Assembly (NCBI GenBank): GCA_948144175.1
Contig: CANXME010002654.1
Location: 1,798,001 to 1,862,000, forward strand
Length of the DNA: 64,000 nucleotides
Source: Closterium sp. NIES-65
Taxonomy: Eukaryota > Streptophyta > Zygnematophyceae > Desmidiales > Closteriaceae
Direction of reading: 5' to 3'
Part shown: positions 19,967 through 32,172 of the stretch, piece by piece
Position numbering within the stretch: the stretch's first letter is position 1
How the letters are laid out: the number at the start of each line of letters is the position of its first letter
Made by a program: the position numbers and the translations under genes
The notes under the pieces: generated by a model
Database searches by the model: none
Told to the model about the DNA's origin: nothing
What the model saw: only the letters and a program-made list of their open reading frames with translations

Positions 19967-22080
19967 ACAGGGCCTCTGTCGGAGGAAACTGGGAGGAGTG
20001 AGGGGCAGCACGCTGGCGCCTCTCGACACAGGGGACACAGGTAGGGCCAGGGCCCTGAGGAAGGGGAGGGAGGGACCGAGGAAGACCAGACACAAGAAGA
20101 CGGCAGGCCATGCCTCAGAGCCGAAGCAGAGAGGGGTGGCCAAGGTGGTGGTGCCAGAGGAGAGTCTCGTGAGACAGGAGAAGACACGAACAGGGGGCAG
20201 ACTCAGGACCAGACCTGGACGCCGCAGCAAACACCTGACCCGACGCAGCTACCTGGCCATACGTGGTGATTGGAGGAGACGCAGTGGTCAGAGTGTACAG
20301 GCTCGACCCCGGCTGACGGGTGAACGTAGCCAGGTGTCGGCCTGTGCTAGCCTCTGTGCAGTGTGTCACCCGCTGACGCGCAGGAGTGAACTGGTGGACA
20401 CCCGCATCCTGTAGGTCAGCACCACTCACCAGGTTCGTCGAGAACGAGGGGAGGTAGAGACCAGACAGGGTGCCAGAGGGAGCCGCCGGACACGGGAGGA
20501 CTGTGGAGAAGCGAGACAGTACAGGACCCCCAGAGGGGTCAGCCAGAGACACCGCAACCGGCTGACTAAGCGGCGTGAGTGTGGTGCGGTCCTGAAAGAA
20601 GGAGCGAGACGCCCCAGATTCAAGGGTGAAGGTGAGGGAGGCCGAAGCCGACGTGGTACCTGAGGACGCAGACACACTAGCACCTAGAGCAGCAGCGTCG
20701 GAAGCACCTAGGGCAGCAGCCGCACCAGTACCTAGAGCAGCAGTCTCAATGCTTGGATCATGCGGGAAACACCGGTAACAGTCACCCTCATCACTAATAG
20801 ACACAGCATACATGGCAGAGAGAATAGCACCAAAGTCAAGATCAAAGATGGCAACACCCGCCCTAGACAGCTCGCCCCAGCGAGGGATCTCTGAGGCCTC
20901 CGGGAACTGGTGACGCCACGCGTCCGTCAGGTGGCCAAAGTAGCGCTGGGTGGGGTGCGCACCCCCACACTGCTCACCCGCACGGTCGCCGGTGCGCAGG
21001 ACGTAGGTGCACGGACCAAAACCCCCACCCCGCTGGCGAGCAGTGTACCACTCACGGAGCTGCTGAGGGGACAGGGTCTCACGACCGCGCTGCTGCTGCT
21101 GGCGCGAGCCACCACCGGAGCCACTCCTCTGCGAAGACCCGCGACCAGCTCCACCGCCACCCCCACCGCCTCCGCCGCCTCCGCTGCCTCCACTACTGCC
21201 GCCGCCTCCGCCGCCGCCTCCACCGCCGCCTCCTCCGCCACCTCCGCTCCCACCGCCACCGCCGCCGCCGCCTCCGCCTCCACTGCCGCCACCGACCCCC
21301 CCACCCCCACCTCCACTCCCACCGCCACCCCCACTCCCCCCACCGCCTCCACCTCCACCTCCACCGCCCGCTCCTCCAGCTCCCTTGCCCCCCTTGCCCT
21401 TGCCAGGGCAGCGTCTCCCGCTAGGGGCAGACGCCGCACCGACCGACTCAAGACCAAGGAGGTCGGCCGCAGCAGCAGAGGCAACAGAGGGCAGCAGGAG
21501 GAGGGAGAACACCCCTCAAAGATGGGGGTGCGCGGGTCACCTCGAGAGGCTCCTACAGCGACTATGCTCTTCTCTATCGCGAGGAGGGCCTTCTCGAGGA
21601 GGTCGATAGTGAGTGTGGTGGGACAGACTGAGAGAATGTGGTCCCTGACTACTCGAAGGGAGTCAGGGAGGCGAGTGACTAGGAAGTACAGTGTGATGTA
21701 CATGGGGGGGGGGGGGGGGGTTCGTGGCGCAAAAGTCAGCTGGAAGTGCAGCGCGGTAGCGAGTGTCACTAGTGCGGAGGTTCGTAATGAGGTCAGCTAC
21801 GGTGGGAAAGGCAGCAAGGTCAGGGAAGAGGTACGGTAGCATGAGACGGCTCAGTGCAGCAGTGGCAGGGGAGGAGTAGCGCGCGACTACAGCGTCGTAC
21901 AAGGTCTGAGCACTCTTGTACTGACTAAAGTGCGCACGCTCGGAGGTAGGGAGGTGGCGACGCACAGCAAGACGTGCAGCAGCGTCGCGCGTGGCCCACT
22001 GGGAGCGAACAGCGGCGTCTGCATCAGCAGCAGGGGAAGGGGAAGCGCCAGAGGTAAGGACAAAGAGAGAAAGGCCGTCT
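19967..22080 (-). pseudogene. Element B gag, protease and pre-integrase segment
   Basis: On the minus strand the segment continues gag after the D insertion (GLSLFVLTSGASP). Gag passes a C-run in the conserved NPPPMYI site that has grown to 17 bases (21704-21720), shifting the frame. Then come the poly-Gly tract (about 21130-21370), SPQQLREWY, the Cys/His motif and a protease with LESGAS, where the catalytic Asp has become Glu. The pre-integrase [16 protein letters not shown] and part of the zinc Cys pair follow up to the C insertion at 19971. The active-site change and frameshift mean this copy is dead. Confidence 0.85.
21704..21720. repeat. 17-base G/C homopolymer in element B gag
   Basis: Seventeen G on the plus strand, equal to C on the coding strand. 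Relatives have about ten C at this site, encoding NPPPM. The run lies in codons for a conserved gag segment and its expansion breaks the frame. Confidence 0.9.
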
Positions 22081-22212
22081 TGAGAAAGTACGAACGAGAA
22101 GTGAATGACTATGAAAAGAAGTGGGTACAAATAGGAAACCCTAATTTGGTTGTACCCCCTATGGGATACCCCACTATAGCCTACAGAAACAAGTAAGCTA
22201 TATGTTCTGACA
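22081..22212 (-). repeat. Element D 3' LTR (132 bp)
   Basis: On the minus strand TGTCAGAACATATAGC to CGTACTTTCTCA. It matches the copy at 29373-29504 with a single difference (TT versus TG in the CCCTAATT segment). Confidence 0.95.
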
Positions 22213-22236
22213 CACCCCCATAGGCAAAGTGGGGGA
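22213..22236 (-). promoter_or_regulatory. Element D pre-LTR hairpin / polypurine tract
   Basis: Identical in form to that of C: on the minus strand CCCCCA and TGGGGG pair around CTTTGCCTA directly before the LTR. Confidence 0.7.
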
Positions 22237-22424
22237 GAACAAGGGGTCACAGGACCAGTCAAGCAAAGCAAAGCAAAGCTCAGGGTGGATCACAAAGTCA
22301 CCACGCATTCCGAGCACAAGTTCAAAGGCCAGAAGGCCAGTTTACATGCAAGATCATATATAGAGATATACAAGAATCAAGCAAGCAAGAGCAAGAGTAT
22401 ATATAGGCGAAGGTACAAGCAAGG

Positions 22425-25400
22425 TCAAGAGGAGAGCAAGTGAGGCAAGACAGCCACAAGACCCAACTGCGTGCAACAACGCTGATGATCACAAGGCGCA
22501 AGTGCCTTGGTGAACACATCAGCAGTGTTGGCCTCAGAGGCCACGTACGCAAGTCGTAGCTGTCCACGCTGCTATAGCTCACGAGCAAGAAAGTAGCGGA
22601 GAGCAATGTGCTTCGTTCTGTGCTCCAGTCGCTGCTCTCGACACAAGGCCAGCATGGCCTTGTTGTCTACGTACAGGACTGGAGGAGAACGAGGCTGCTC
22701 TCCAAGGTCGGTCAGCAGGTAGGTGAGCCAGCGTAACTCCTGTGCAGCCATAGCCCCAGCGTAGATCTCAGCCTCACAACTGGAGCCGAGAACAGAAGAC
22801 GAGCGGGTAGCCCGCCACGAGACGGAGCCGGAACCTAGGCTGAAGGTGTAACACTGTGATGACCGCTGCGTAGCCTGGTCGTCAGCCCAAGAAGCGTCTG
22901 CGTGCCAAGTGAGGACCACTGGACTGCGCCCTCCAAGCACTAGCCCCATGCCCGACGTACTGCACAAGTAGCGCAACACCCTCTTCGCTGCAGCCATGTG
23001 CTCTGGTCGGTGTCTCCCAGGAGCAACAAAGCGTGCGAGAATGCTAAGAGGGTATGCGAGGTCAGGTCGTGTGCAGGTCATCAGGTACATGAGGCAGCCA
23101 ACAAGCTCTGCAAACGGGCCACTCGACTCTACGGACTCATCCGAAGGCAGAGCTGAGAGCGAGTGGCGAGTAGGCAGAGGAGTGGCCTGAGGCGAGGAGT
23201 ACGTGAAGCCGAAGCGCTGAAGGACCTGCTGCACCATGTGTGACTGAGTCAGGGTAATGGTGCGGCGCGCTCTGTCCCGGGTGATCTGCAAGCCAAGGTA
23301 GCTGCGCAGTTCACCCAGGTCAGTGCACGTGTGTCTCTTCTGCAGCTCGGACTTCACGTAGGCGAGTCCAGCAGTGTCAGCTGTGGCAAAGACCAAGTCG
23401 TCGACGTACACGAGGATGTAGAACGGCGGCAGAGAGGTGTCGGTGCGAAGAAACAGCGACGGGTCGGCAGTAGAAGGAGCAAACCCAAGTGCCGCGAGCG
23501 TAGTCCTTAGTGTGTCGTGCCACTCACGTGGCGCCTGGCGGAGACTGTAGACTGGACGCCGGAGACTCCACTGGGTACCAGGAGGGAAAGACCCAGTGAA
23601 GCCAGGTGGGCGACGCAGCCAGATCTCCTCGTGCAGGCTGCCCTGCAAGAAAGCAGTGCTGAAGTCAAGAGAGTGCAGCTCGTAGTCACGGTGAGCAGCA
23701 ACGTGCAGCAGAACCCGAAGAGTGGTCATCTTCGGGGTGGGGGAGAAGGTCTGAAAGAAGTCAACCCCCTGCCGCTGACTGAAGCCACGAGCCACGTAAC
23801 GCGCCTTGAAGACAGGCGGAGAACCCGGCGGCCGCTTCACCCTGAAAATCCACATGCCACTGACGATGTTCGCCCCAGGAGGGGGAACAGCGTCAACGTA
23901 GGTGCCTGTGGACTTCCAGGAAGCCATCTCTGCATCCATAGCTGCCTGCCACTGAGAGGAGTAGGGACCCTCTATCGCCTCCGCGTAAGAGCGCGGAGTC
24001 GGGATGTCTGGTGCATCCGCGTCTCCCTCAGGGGCTAGCAGTACAGACGCAAGACGAGGTGAAGCAGCGGCTAGACACTGGAACTCCTCCTGCCTGTCCT
24101 CAAGGACGTCCGTGCCAAGGGCACACGCACCCCCGACGGACGGAGGACTGGCGGACTCAGACTCAGTGACAAGACGAGCAGCGTAGTCTAGACGACAGCG
24201 CGCAGCAAAGTCGACAAGCTCAGTGACAAGGGCAGATGCAGCGGACGACTCGAAGGAAGGGTCAGTGACAGCAGTAGCAAGGAGACGCGTGACAGTAGGA
24301 CTAGCAGCGCGAAGAGAGTCCGACTCAGGGTCGGCAAGAGCAGGAAGAGAGGAAGCAGGAGGAGAAGGCAAAGGGGCACGCAGAGGAGCAGTGGACGGAC
24401 GCGGTGACATCCGGTGCGTGCCAGGGACAGGAGGAGGACGCTGACGCGAACCACGACCACTAGCGCGCTCTGTACGAACAAGCGACGCAGGACGAGACGC
24501 AGGCTCACGACGCTCAGTAAGACCTCCAGTCGGACCAGCGTAGGGAGAAGGAGCAGGCAAAGGGGAGGCAGGCTGTAGCTGTGGCTGCGACCGAACAGGC
24601 TGCGGACCCTCTAAGGGAGCAGGAGGAGGTGCAAGACCAAGAACCTGCTGCAGGAGCGGAACGAAGTACGGTCGGGGCCGCGCGGCGACACCAGAAACAG
24701 CAGGAACAGCAGCAGCAGCCCCGTCCGGAGCACCCACTCCAGCAGCACCTCCAGCAGAAACACCAGAAGCTCCAGAACCTCCAGCAGCAGCACCAGGACT
24801 ACTGTCAGTCGGACCGCCAACCGCAGGCTCAGCGTCAACACCCTCAGCAGGACCAGCTCCAGGAGAACTTTCAGACCCAGCAGCTCCAGCACCCACAGCA
24901 CCGCCAGGACGCGTGGCAGCAGTACCCTCTGCAGCCGAAGAACCACCAGCACCAGCAGCACGCCTCCAGCGCCTGGCAAACCACTCACGCAGCTCCTGTG
25001 GGGGGAGTGGCTCTCGGCGAGACGAAGCACCCCCAGGCACAGCACCCCCAGGCTCAGCACCCCCAGGCTCAGCACCCTCAGGCACAGCACCCCCAGGCTC
25101 AGCACCCCCAGGCTCAGCACCCCCAGGCTCAGCACCCCCAGGCACAGCACCCCCAGGCTCGACACCTCCAGGCTCTGCACCCCCAGGCACAGTACCCCCA
25201 GGCTCAGCACCCCCAGACTCCGCACCCTCAGGCTCAGCTCCCGCAGCAGCACCAGAGTCACCAGTGACCTCGACTGGCTCGACCGCGTCTACCTGGGACA
25301 CACCTGAAGGGGCAGGACCCTGAGGGGGGAGGGGGGCTACCGGGGGGGGACCTGGTACCAAGAAGAGCGGGGGCGGGGGGAGGGACGGAGTGCGGTAGGG

Positions 25401-28352
25401 GAAGAGGCGGTAGTAGGGTACCGACTCGTCGAACGTGACGTCCTGGGAGGACAGAACACGTCGAGAGGTGGGGTGGTAAAACTGCCACCCAGGGGCGTCG
25501 GGGGGGAACCCCAGGAAGACGCAGGGAGAAGCACGAGGGGACAGCTTGTCTGCAGACAGGTCGCGAACAAACGCCCGAGATCCCCAGACCCGGAACGCCG
25601 ACGCATCGCCAACCTTCCCCGTCCACAGCAGGGCTGGGGAGGTCTCTGGTCGAGAGACCCTGGGGTGGAGGTTGATCTGGTGCGCAGCGTACCTGACCGC
25701 AAACGGCCACAGAAAATGGGGAGCAGCCGCATGCATCATGGACGTACGAGCGACGTCCATGACCATGCCAATGCGGCGCTCAGCAATCCCATTCTGCTGT
25801 GGTGAGTCCGGAAGCGTGAAGGTCTGACGGATGCCTCGCACACGACAGTAGGCACTCTGGAGGCCAGAGGAGAACTCTCCGCCTCTGTCCGAGTGCAGAC
25901 GCAAAACAGGGAAGTCAGAGCCAAAGCTCCTCCGAAGCTGAAGACGAGCTGCGCGGATCCAGTCGATCAACACCTCAGTGACCTCACCCTTGCTGCGCAA
26001 GGGGAAGACTGTGGTGTAACGCGAGTAGTCGTCAACCACCAGCAGGAAGTAGCGCTCCTGACCCTGTCCACGGACGCGGGCTGGGCCCCACACGTCCATG
26101 TGAAGCGTCTGCAACGGGGCCTCTGTCGGAGGAAACTGGGAGGAGTGGGGGGCAGCACGCTGGCGCCCCTCGACACAGGGGACACAGGCAGGGCCAGGGC
26201 CCAGAGGAAGGGGAGGGAGGGACCGGGGAAGACCAGACACAAGGACCCGCGAGGCCATGCCTCTGAGCCGAAGCAGAGAGGGGTGGCCAAGGCGGTGGTG
26301 CCAGAGGAGGGTCTCGTGAGACAGACGACGACACGAACAGGGGGCAGACTCAGGACCAGACCTGGACGCTGCAGCAAACACCTGACCAGACGAAGGGACT
26401 CTACCAGACGCAGCACCTGGAGGAGAAGCAGTGGTCAGTGTGTACAGGCTCGACCCTGGCCGACGTGTAAACGTAGATAGGTGACGACCTGTATCCGCCT
26501 CCGTACAGTGGGTCACCCGCTGACGAGCAGGGGTGAACTGGTGGACACCTGCATCCTGGAGGTCAGCACCACTCACCAAGTTCGTCGAGAACGAGGGGAG
26601 GTAGAGACCAGTCAGGGTGCCAGAGGGGGCCGCTGGACACGGGAGGACAGTGGAGAAGCGAGACAGGACAGGTCCCCCAGAGGGGTCAGCCAGGGACACC
26701 GCAACCGGCCGACTCAGCGGCGTGAGAGTGGTGCGGTCCCTAAAGAAGGAGCGAGACGCTCCAGAGTCAAGGGTGAAGGTGTGAGAGGCCGAAGTCGACA
26801 CAGTACCTGAGAGGGCGGACTCACCAGCACCTGAGAGCACAGACGCACTGGCACCTAGAGCTGCAGCCTCACTAGTACCTGACGCGGCAGTACCAATGCC
26901 CGGGTCGGGCGGGAAACACCGGTAACAGTCATCCTCATCACTACCAGTCACAGCATACATAGCAGAGAGAATAGCATCAAAGTCAAGATCATAAATAGCT
27001 ACTCCAGCCCTAGACAGCTCTCCCCAGCGGGGGATCTCAGCGGCCTCCGGAAACTGCTGACGCCAGGCGTCGGTCAGGCGGCCAAAGCAGCGACGGGCTG
27101 TGTGGGCGCCTCCACACCTCTCCCCCGCACGGTCACCGGTGCGAAGAACGTAGGGGCAGGGACCAAGCGCACCACCGCGCTGACGCTGCAAGTACCACTC
27201 ACGGAGCTGCTGAGGGCCGGGGACGGTGCGAGAGCGCTGCTGCTGCTGCGGCTGCTGCTGCTGCTGCTGCTGCTGGCGCTGACCACCCCCAGAGCTGCTC
27301 CGCTGGGACGAGCCACTCCGACCCCCGCCTCCGCCGCCACCCCCGCCTCCACCGCCACCCCCGTCTCCACCGCCACCTCCCCCACCAGGACCGTCGCTCC
27401 CACCGCTCCCACCGCCTCCTCCGCTACCACCTCCGCCGCCACCTCCGCCTCCACCGCCGCCACTAGTACCTCCACTCCTGCCACCACCCCCACCGCCACC
27501 CCCACTCCCCCCTCCACCCCCACCGCCTCCTCCACCGCCCCCTCTAGCTCCACCCGCCCCCTTGCCCCCCTTGCCCTTGCCAGAGCGGCGTCTGCCGCTG
27601 GGGGCAGACGCTGCGCCGACCGACTCAAAACTAGCGAGGTCGGCCGTAGCGGCAGAGGCGAAAGAGGGCAGCAGGGGGGAAGGACCACACCCCTCAAAGA
27701 TGGGGGTGCGAGGGTCACCCCGAGAGGCCCCTACAGCGACAATACTCTTCTCAGCCGCTAGCAGGGACTCCTCAAGGAGGTCGACAGTGAGAGTGGTGGG
27801 ACAGACAGAGAGAAACTGGTCCCTAACGACACGAAGGGACTCAGGGAGACGGGTGACGAGAAAGTAGAGAGTGATGTACATGGGAGGAGGGTTCGCAGCG
27901 CGGAACTCAGCAGGAAGGGCAGCACGGTAGCGGGTGTCACTAGCGCGGAGGTGGGTAACTAGGTCAGCAACAGTGGGAAAGGAAGCGAGGTCAGGGAAGA
28001 GAAACGGTAGCATGAGGCGGCTAAGGGTAGCGGAGGAAGGGGAGGAGTAGCGTGCAACTACAGCGTCGTACAAGGCCTGAGCGGTCTTGCACTGACTAAA
28101 GTGGGCACGCTCAGAGGAAGGGAGGTGGCGACGCACAGCAAGACGTGCAGCAGCATCGCGGGTCGCCCACTTGGAGCGAGCAGCAGAGTCAGCATCAGCA
28201 GGCGGGGCAGGGACAGCGCCAGAGACAAAGTCAAAGAGAGAGACCTCATCTATCGCATCACACAGTAAGTACAGCTGCAGGTCTTCAATCCAGACGGCAA
28301 AGTCAATGGCCCTCCCCTCAGCGTCAAAAGTAAGAACATTGGGGGTGGCCAT
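22425..28352 (-). CDS. Element D gag-pol polyprotein (premature TAG at 22572-22574)
   Basis: The start ATG is at 28350-28352 ([14 protein letters not shown]). Approximate residues: capsid-like gag 1-250; basic and poly-Gly 255-350; GPQQLREWY 382; Cys/His motif 400-420; protease LDSGAS 528; pre-integrase HHCC about 680-720; integrase D 750, D 822, E 858; GAEPGG repeats 1037-1107; SPQELREWF analogue 1121; RT YVDD 1648; RNase H GHADASW-type 1816. Translation stops at TAG 22572-22574 where relatives have Gln; the frame then stays open to the family's TGA at 22425-22427, adding the last RNase H Asp region ([10 protein letters not shown]). One RNase H residue before HADASW is Trp instead of Gly, and YGLRQ is YSLRQ. 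The polyprotein would supply all particle and enzyme functions if the TAG were read through. Confidence 0.9.
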
Positions 28353-29372
28353 GACAGCAGCTGTAAGTCTCACCGGGGTGGAAGAGTCGGGTAGGTCAGC
28401 AGCAGAGGAACACAGCTCAGGGACAGCAGCACGGCTTCTCAGGTGGCTCGCGTGGCTCAGGCGGCTCGGGCGGCTCGGGCGGCTCGGGCGGCTCGGGCGG
28501 CTCGGGCGGCTCGGGCGGCTCGCGCGGCTCGGGTGGCGTAGGGGCTCACGGGCGGCGCGGGCTGCTGGGGCTGCTCACGTGCAGCACGGCGGGCTGCAGC
28601 AGGGCCGGTGGTGGGCTGTAGCAGGGCCGGTGGCGGGCTGTAGCAGGGCCGGCGGCGGGCTGTAGCAGGGGCCGGTGGCGGCTGTAGCAGGGCCGGTGGT
28701 GGGCTGTAGTAGGGCCGGTGGCGGGCTGTAGCAGGGGCCGGTGGCGGCTGTAGCAGGGCCGGTGGCGGGCTGTAGCAGGGCCGGCGGCGGGCTGTAGCAG
28801 GGCCGGTGGCGGGCTGTAGTGGGGCCGACGAGGGGCCGAAGTGGGGCCTAGGCGGGCCGGCGGGCTGTAGGCGGGGCCGACGCGGCGGGCTGTAGCAGGG
28901 GCCGGTGGCGGGCCTAAGCGGGGCCAGCGCGGGGCCGACAGGGCGTAGGTGGGGCCGACGCGGGGCCGAAGAGGGGCCTAAGCGGGGCCGACGGAGCCTA
29001 GCGGGGCCGACACGGGGCCGAGACGGGGCCTGGGCGGGGCCTACGCGGGGCCGACGAGGGGTACGTGGGGTCGACGAGGGGTACGCGGGGCCGACGAGGG
29101 GTACGCGGGGCCTACGCGGGGCCGACGAGGGGTACGCGGGGCCTACACGGGGCCGACGAGGGGTACGCGGGGCCGACGAGGGGCCTAAGCAGGGGCCGAC
29201 GAGGGGCCTAAGCGGGGCCGACGAGGGGCCTAAGCGGGGCCGACGAGGGGCCTAAGCTGGGCCGACGAGGGGCCTAAGCGGGGGCCGACGAGGGGCCTAA
29301 GCGGGAGCACGACAGGAGGGGCGACTCGGAGGGTCGCTAAAAAAAAAATGCGCGCCTCGGGGCGCGATTCCA
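28353..29372 (-). repeat. GC-rich repetitive leader and PBS of element D
   Basis: Nearest gag are GGCTCGGGC-type units, then GGGCCGGTGGCGGGCTGTAG-type units to about 28860, then GGGCCGACGAGGGG-type units to about 29310. At the LTR side the minus strand reads TGGAATC (short PBS) and runs straight into CGCGCC-CCGA-GGCGCG (29351-29366), a hairpin equal to the second leader stem of C. Compared with C, the rest of the PBS, stem 1 and the GGGCCCACC box appear deleted. Confidence 0.75.
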
Positions 29373-29504
29373 TGAGAAAGTACGAACGAGAAGTGAATGA
29401 CTATGAAAAGAAGTGGGTACAAATAGGAAACCCTAATTGGGTTGTACCCCCTATGGGATACCCCACTATAGCCTACAGAAACAAGTAAGCTATATGTTCT
29501 GACA
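29373..29504 (-). repeat. Element D 5' LTR (132 bp)
   Basis: Same ends as the copy at 22081-22212. On its outer side the CGTCT target copy leads into the first codons of B gag. Confidence 0.95.
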
Positions 29505-29974
29505 CGTCTGCCCTATCGCACTGTAAGAACAGCTGCAGGTCGTCTACCCAGACCTCAAAGTCAATGACCCGACCCTCAGCGTCAAAAGCGAGGACACTAG
29601 GGGTAGCCATGACGACAGACGATTAGCACTGCAAACAGTAGGGTGAGGGCAGTGCAGGAGAAAAGGCGCTGTGCTCACCAGACTGGGCAGCTCGGGCGGT
29701 CCGGAAGTAGGGCAGCTCAGCGGCTCAGCGGCTCGGCTGCTCGGCGGCTCGGCGGCTCGGCTGTTGAGCGGCTCGGTGGCTCGGCTGCTCGGTTGCTGGG
29801 CGGCTCGGCTTCTGGGCGGCTCGGCTGCTGGGCGGCTTGGCTGCTGGGCGGCTCGGCTGCTGGGCGGCTCGGCTGCTGGGCGGCTCGGCGGCTTGGCGGC
29901 TTGGCTGCTGGGCGGCTCGGCGGCTGGGCGACTCGGTGGCCAGGCGGCTCGGTGGTTTTGCCGCTGGGCGGCTC
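29505..29974 (-). pseudogene. Element B gag start and proximal leader
   Basis: The gag ATG of B is at 29608-29610, coding MATPSVLAFDAEGR and continuing to the D insertion at about codon 34. Upstream, 29640-29974 holds CGGCTCGGCTGCTGGG-type units that match the gag-proximal leader zone of C. The segment ends where the Y LTR begins. Confidence 0.85.
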
Positions 29975-30376
29975 TGTCACAGGATCGAATTCTCAATCGA
30001 AACTTGTCACTAAAACTGAATACAAGGCCTATTTATACTCGGAAAGTACAAGGATAAACGAGATAAAACGAACCTTCGGGAACACACCCTTCCCGATACT
30101 ACAATCACAAGTGCGCTTAAGCACGCAAGTCTATTGGCACTTGGGATTACGCCCAGATTACACCGTATACACCACTGTCGGCGTTGTCGGTGCCGTATAA
30201 TAGGTATGTCGGTGGGAAAAGTAGGAAATAAGAGAAATAAATAGAAGGCTCTAGAAAATAGAATAGTAGGCCGATTGAGATGAGATAAAGACCAAAATAA
30301 AGAGGAGAAAAGGGAGAATGGGATAACGGAAAAATATAAAAGTGAGAAAATATTATAACGGGGACGTCCTCTCACA
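29975..30376 (-). repeat. Element Y 3' LTR (402 bp)
   Basis: On the minus strand TGTGAGAGGACG to CGATCCTGTGACA. It matches the two halves of the 5' LTR at 41628-41858 and 43395-43570 with few differences. Confidence 0.9.
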
Positions 30377-30392
30377 CTTCCCCCCCTCAAAG
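30377..30392 (-). promoter_or_regulatory. Element Y polypurine tract
   Basis: The minus strand reads TGAGGGGGGGAAG directly before the LTR. The TGA is also the stop codon of the pol frame, so coding sequence runs to within ten bases of the LTR. Confidence 0.85.
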
Positions 30393-32172
30393 CTGGGTGG
30401 TAGAAGTAACACCCTGCTTGACAAGGTAGTCCTGTAGAGGACGACGGGCGTTATCCATGTCGTGTTCAGGTACCCAGGTATCCTCGGAAGGATCATAGCC
30501 TTTCCAACGAATCAAGAACTCCAAGGTGCCGTTACATCGTCGTCGGTGCGCCAGAACGGCTTCGACTTCGTACTCGGGTTCCCCATTAACGATCACTGGC
30601 TGTGGCGGCGGCGGCTGGCGACCTTTGAAGACCGTGTTTGGGTCCCGATAGGGCTTGAGAAGTTGAACATGGAAGGCATTGTGAATTCTCCAGGTAGCTG
30701 GTAAACGCAAGCGGAAGGTTACTGGAGTGACCTGCGCCTCGACGAGAAAAGGTCCGCAGAAGTGAGGTCGGAGCTTAGACGGAAGACGGCTAATGGCGAG
30801 ATTGCGTGTATCCAGAAGCACTTGATCGCCAATCTTGATGGAATGATCGTTGCGACTCCGATGAGCGAGCTTCTTTTGTTGCTGCTCGATAGTCAGAAGA
30901 CGTTTATGCGTGCGCTCCCACAATTGGTGCATAGTGGAAATGAAGTCATGTGCGGGTTGCACCGTGGCGGGTACTGTTGGTTTCGGAGGCGTGAGTGGGT
31001 TGCAACCGTAACAGAGGAAGAAAGAAGTTTGCCCTGTTGCGGCGTGCGTGGCGTTGTTATACGCAAACTCGAGAACCGGCAGATGTGCATCCCATTTAGA
31101 GATATCGTCCTTACATGCTGCTCGCAGAAGCTATTCGACAATCTGGTTGAGGCGCTCTGTCTGACCATCCGTTTGGGGATGATAGGCTGATGACATGGCG
31201 AGTTTGGTCCCCATGAGCGACATGAGCTCCTTCCAGAATTTACTCGTGAATTTCGGGTCTCTGTCGGAGATCAGCGTGGTTGGAATGCCATGTTGCGAGA
31301 TGACGTAGCGGAAGAATATTTGCGCTGTCTCCTCGACGCGAGCCGTTATGTGTGTCGGAATGAAGTGTCCCATTTTGGAGAATTTGTCGATGACGACTAG
31401 AATGGAGTCGTAACCAGCTTTGGTAGGTGGTAACCCGGTGATGAAGTCGAGGCTAACCACTTGCCAAGGCTGTTCAGGGACTGGAAGAGGCTGTAGTAAT
31501 CCTGCTTTCTTCTGTTTGCTGCTCTTCATCCATTGGCATGTGTCACACGAGGTGACGAATTTTTGTACGTCATCCGCCATGTGGGGCCAATAATAATGCT
31601 TCGCAATACCGGCAAGCGTCTTCTTACTACCGAAGTGGCCCGCGTAGAGAACATCATGATATTCTTCAAGCAGTAACTGGCGTAAGGGAGGGTAATTAGG
31701 TACCCATATTTTTGTGGAGCCCTTGCGGTATGCGATGTCTTGATCCCAATGTAGAAGATGGCGCTTTTCTGCTACAGAGACTTCGGGGTCGATGGTGTAT
31801 CCATGCGTGAAGAGTCCCTTCAAAAGTGGGTTCATGCCATCGATTTGTAAGGCGGCAACGTGTGCAGGGCGACTCAGTGCGTCTGCCTTGTTCTTGTGCC
31901 CCGGCTTATACACGATGTCGTAATGGAAGTGGGTTTCGAGAAAGTCAATCCACCGGACCTGCCGCCTGGAGAGTGTTGGTTGGGTCTTCAGGTACTTGAG
32001 GCTGCAGTGGTCGGTGTAGACAGTCGTTTTTCTTCCTTCGAGATAACACCTCCATGCCTTAAATGCGTTGACGATGGCGAGGGCCTCTTTGTCATGGATG
32101 GGGTAATTGAGTTCTGCCCCGTGAAGCTTTTTACTGAGGTATGCAATAGGTTGCAGTCCCTTCCCTTGATCC
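30387..32172 (-). pseudogene. Element Y RNase H, integrase and chromodomain
   Basis: RNase H (about 31920-32165) has PIAYLSKKLHGAELNYP and VYTDHCSLKYL but lacks its first Asp segment, lost with RT. Integrase has the zinc region (LLEEYHD, YAGHFG, CDTCQW) and core residues D (SLDFITGL), D (ISDRDPKF) and E (DGQTERLNQ). A TAG at 31131-31133 stands after NQIVE where relatives have Gln. The same frame continues through GDQVLLDTRNL to a chromodomain near the C-terminus (YEVEAVLAHRR, FLIRWKGY, DTWVPEHD) with all three aromatic cage residues. Chromodomains of this group bind modified histone H3 and guide integration to heterochromatin. Confidence 0.85.

Larger units (their letters stand above)
22081..29504 (-). 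mobile_element. Element D: young, nearly intact copia-type element inserted in B gag
   Basis: LTRs are 132 bp and differ at one position. CGTCT flanks both ends (22076-22080 and 29505-29509). One reading frame of 1926 codons spans gag to RNase H and is broken only by a TAG 48 codons before the usual end. The leader is shorter in structure than in relatives: the first post-PBS hairpin and the GGGCCCACC box are missing. Confidence 0.95.

Noticed and set aside
24581..25267. Gln/His-rich frame opposite the D linker
   Set aside because: It is the antisense shadow of the repetitive GAEPGG-coding linker. Similar shadows lie opposite every linker and glycine tract.
30377..30392. Possible additional LTR start one base further out for Y (GTGTGAGAGG)
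   Set aside because: TG-CA ends and the polypurine tract place the boundary at 30376. The extra base is shared by both flanks but gives no better target duplication.
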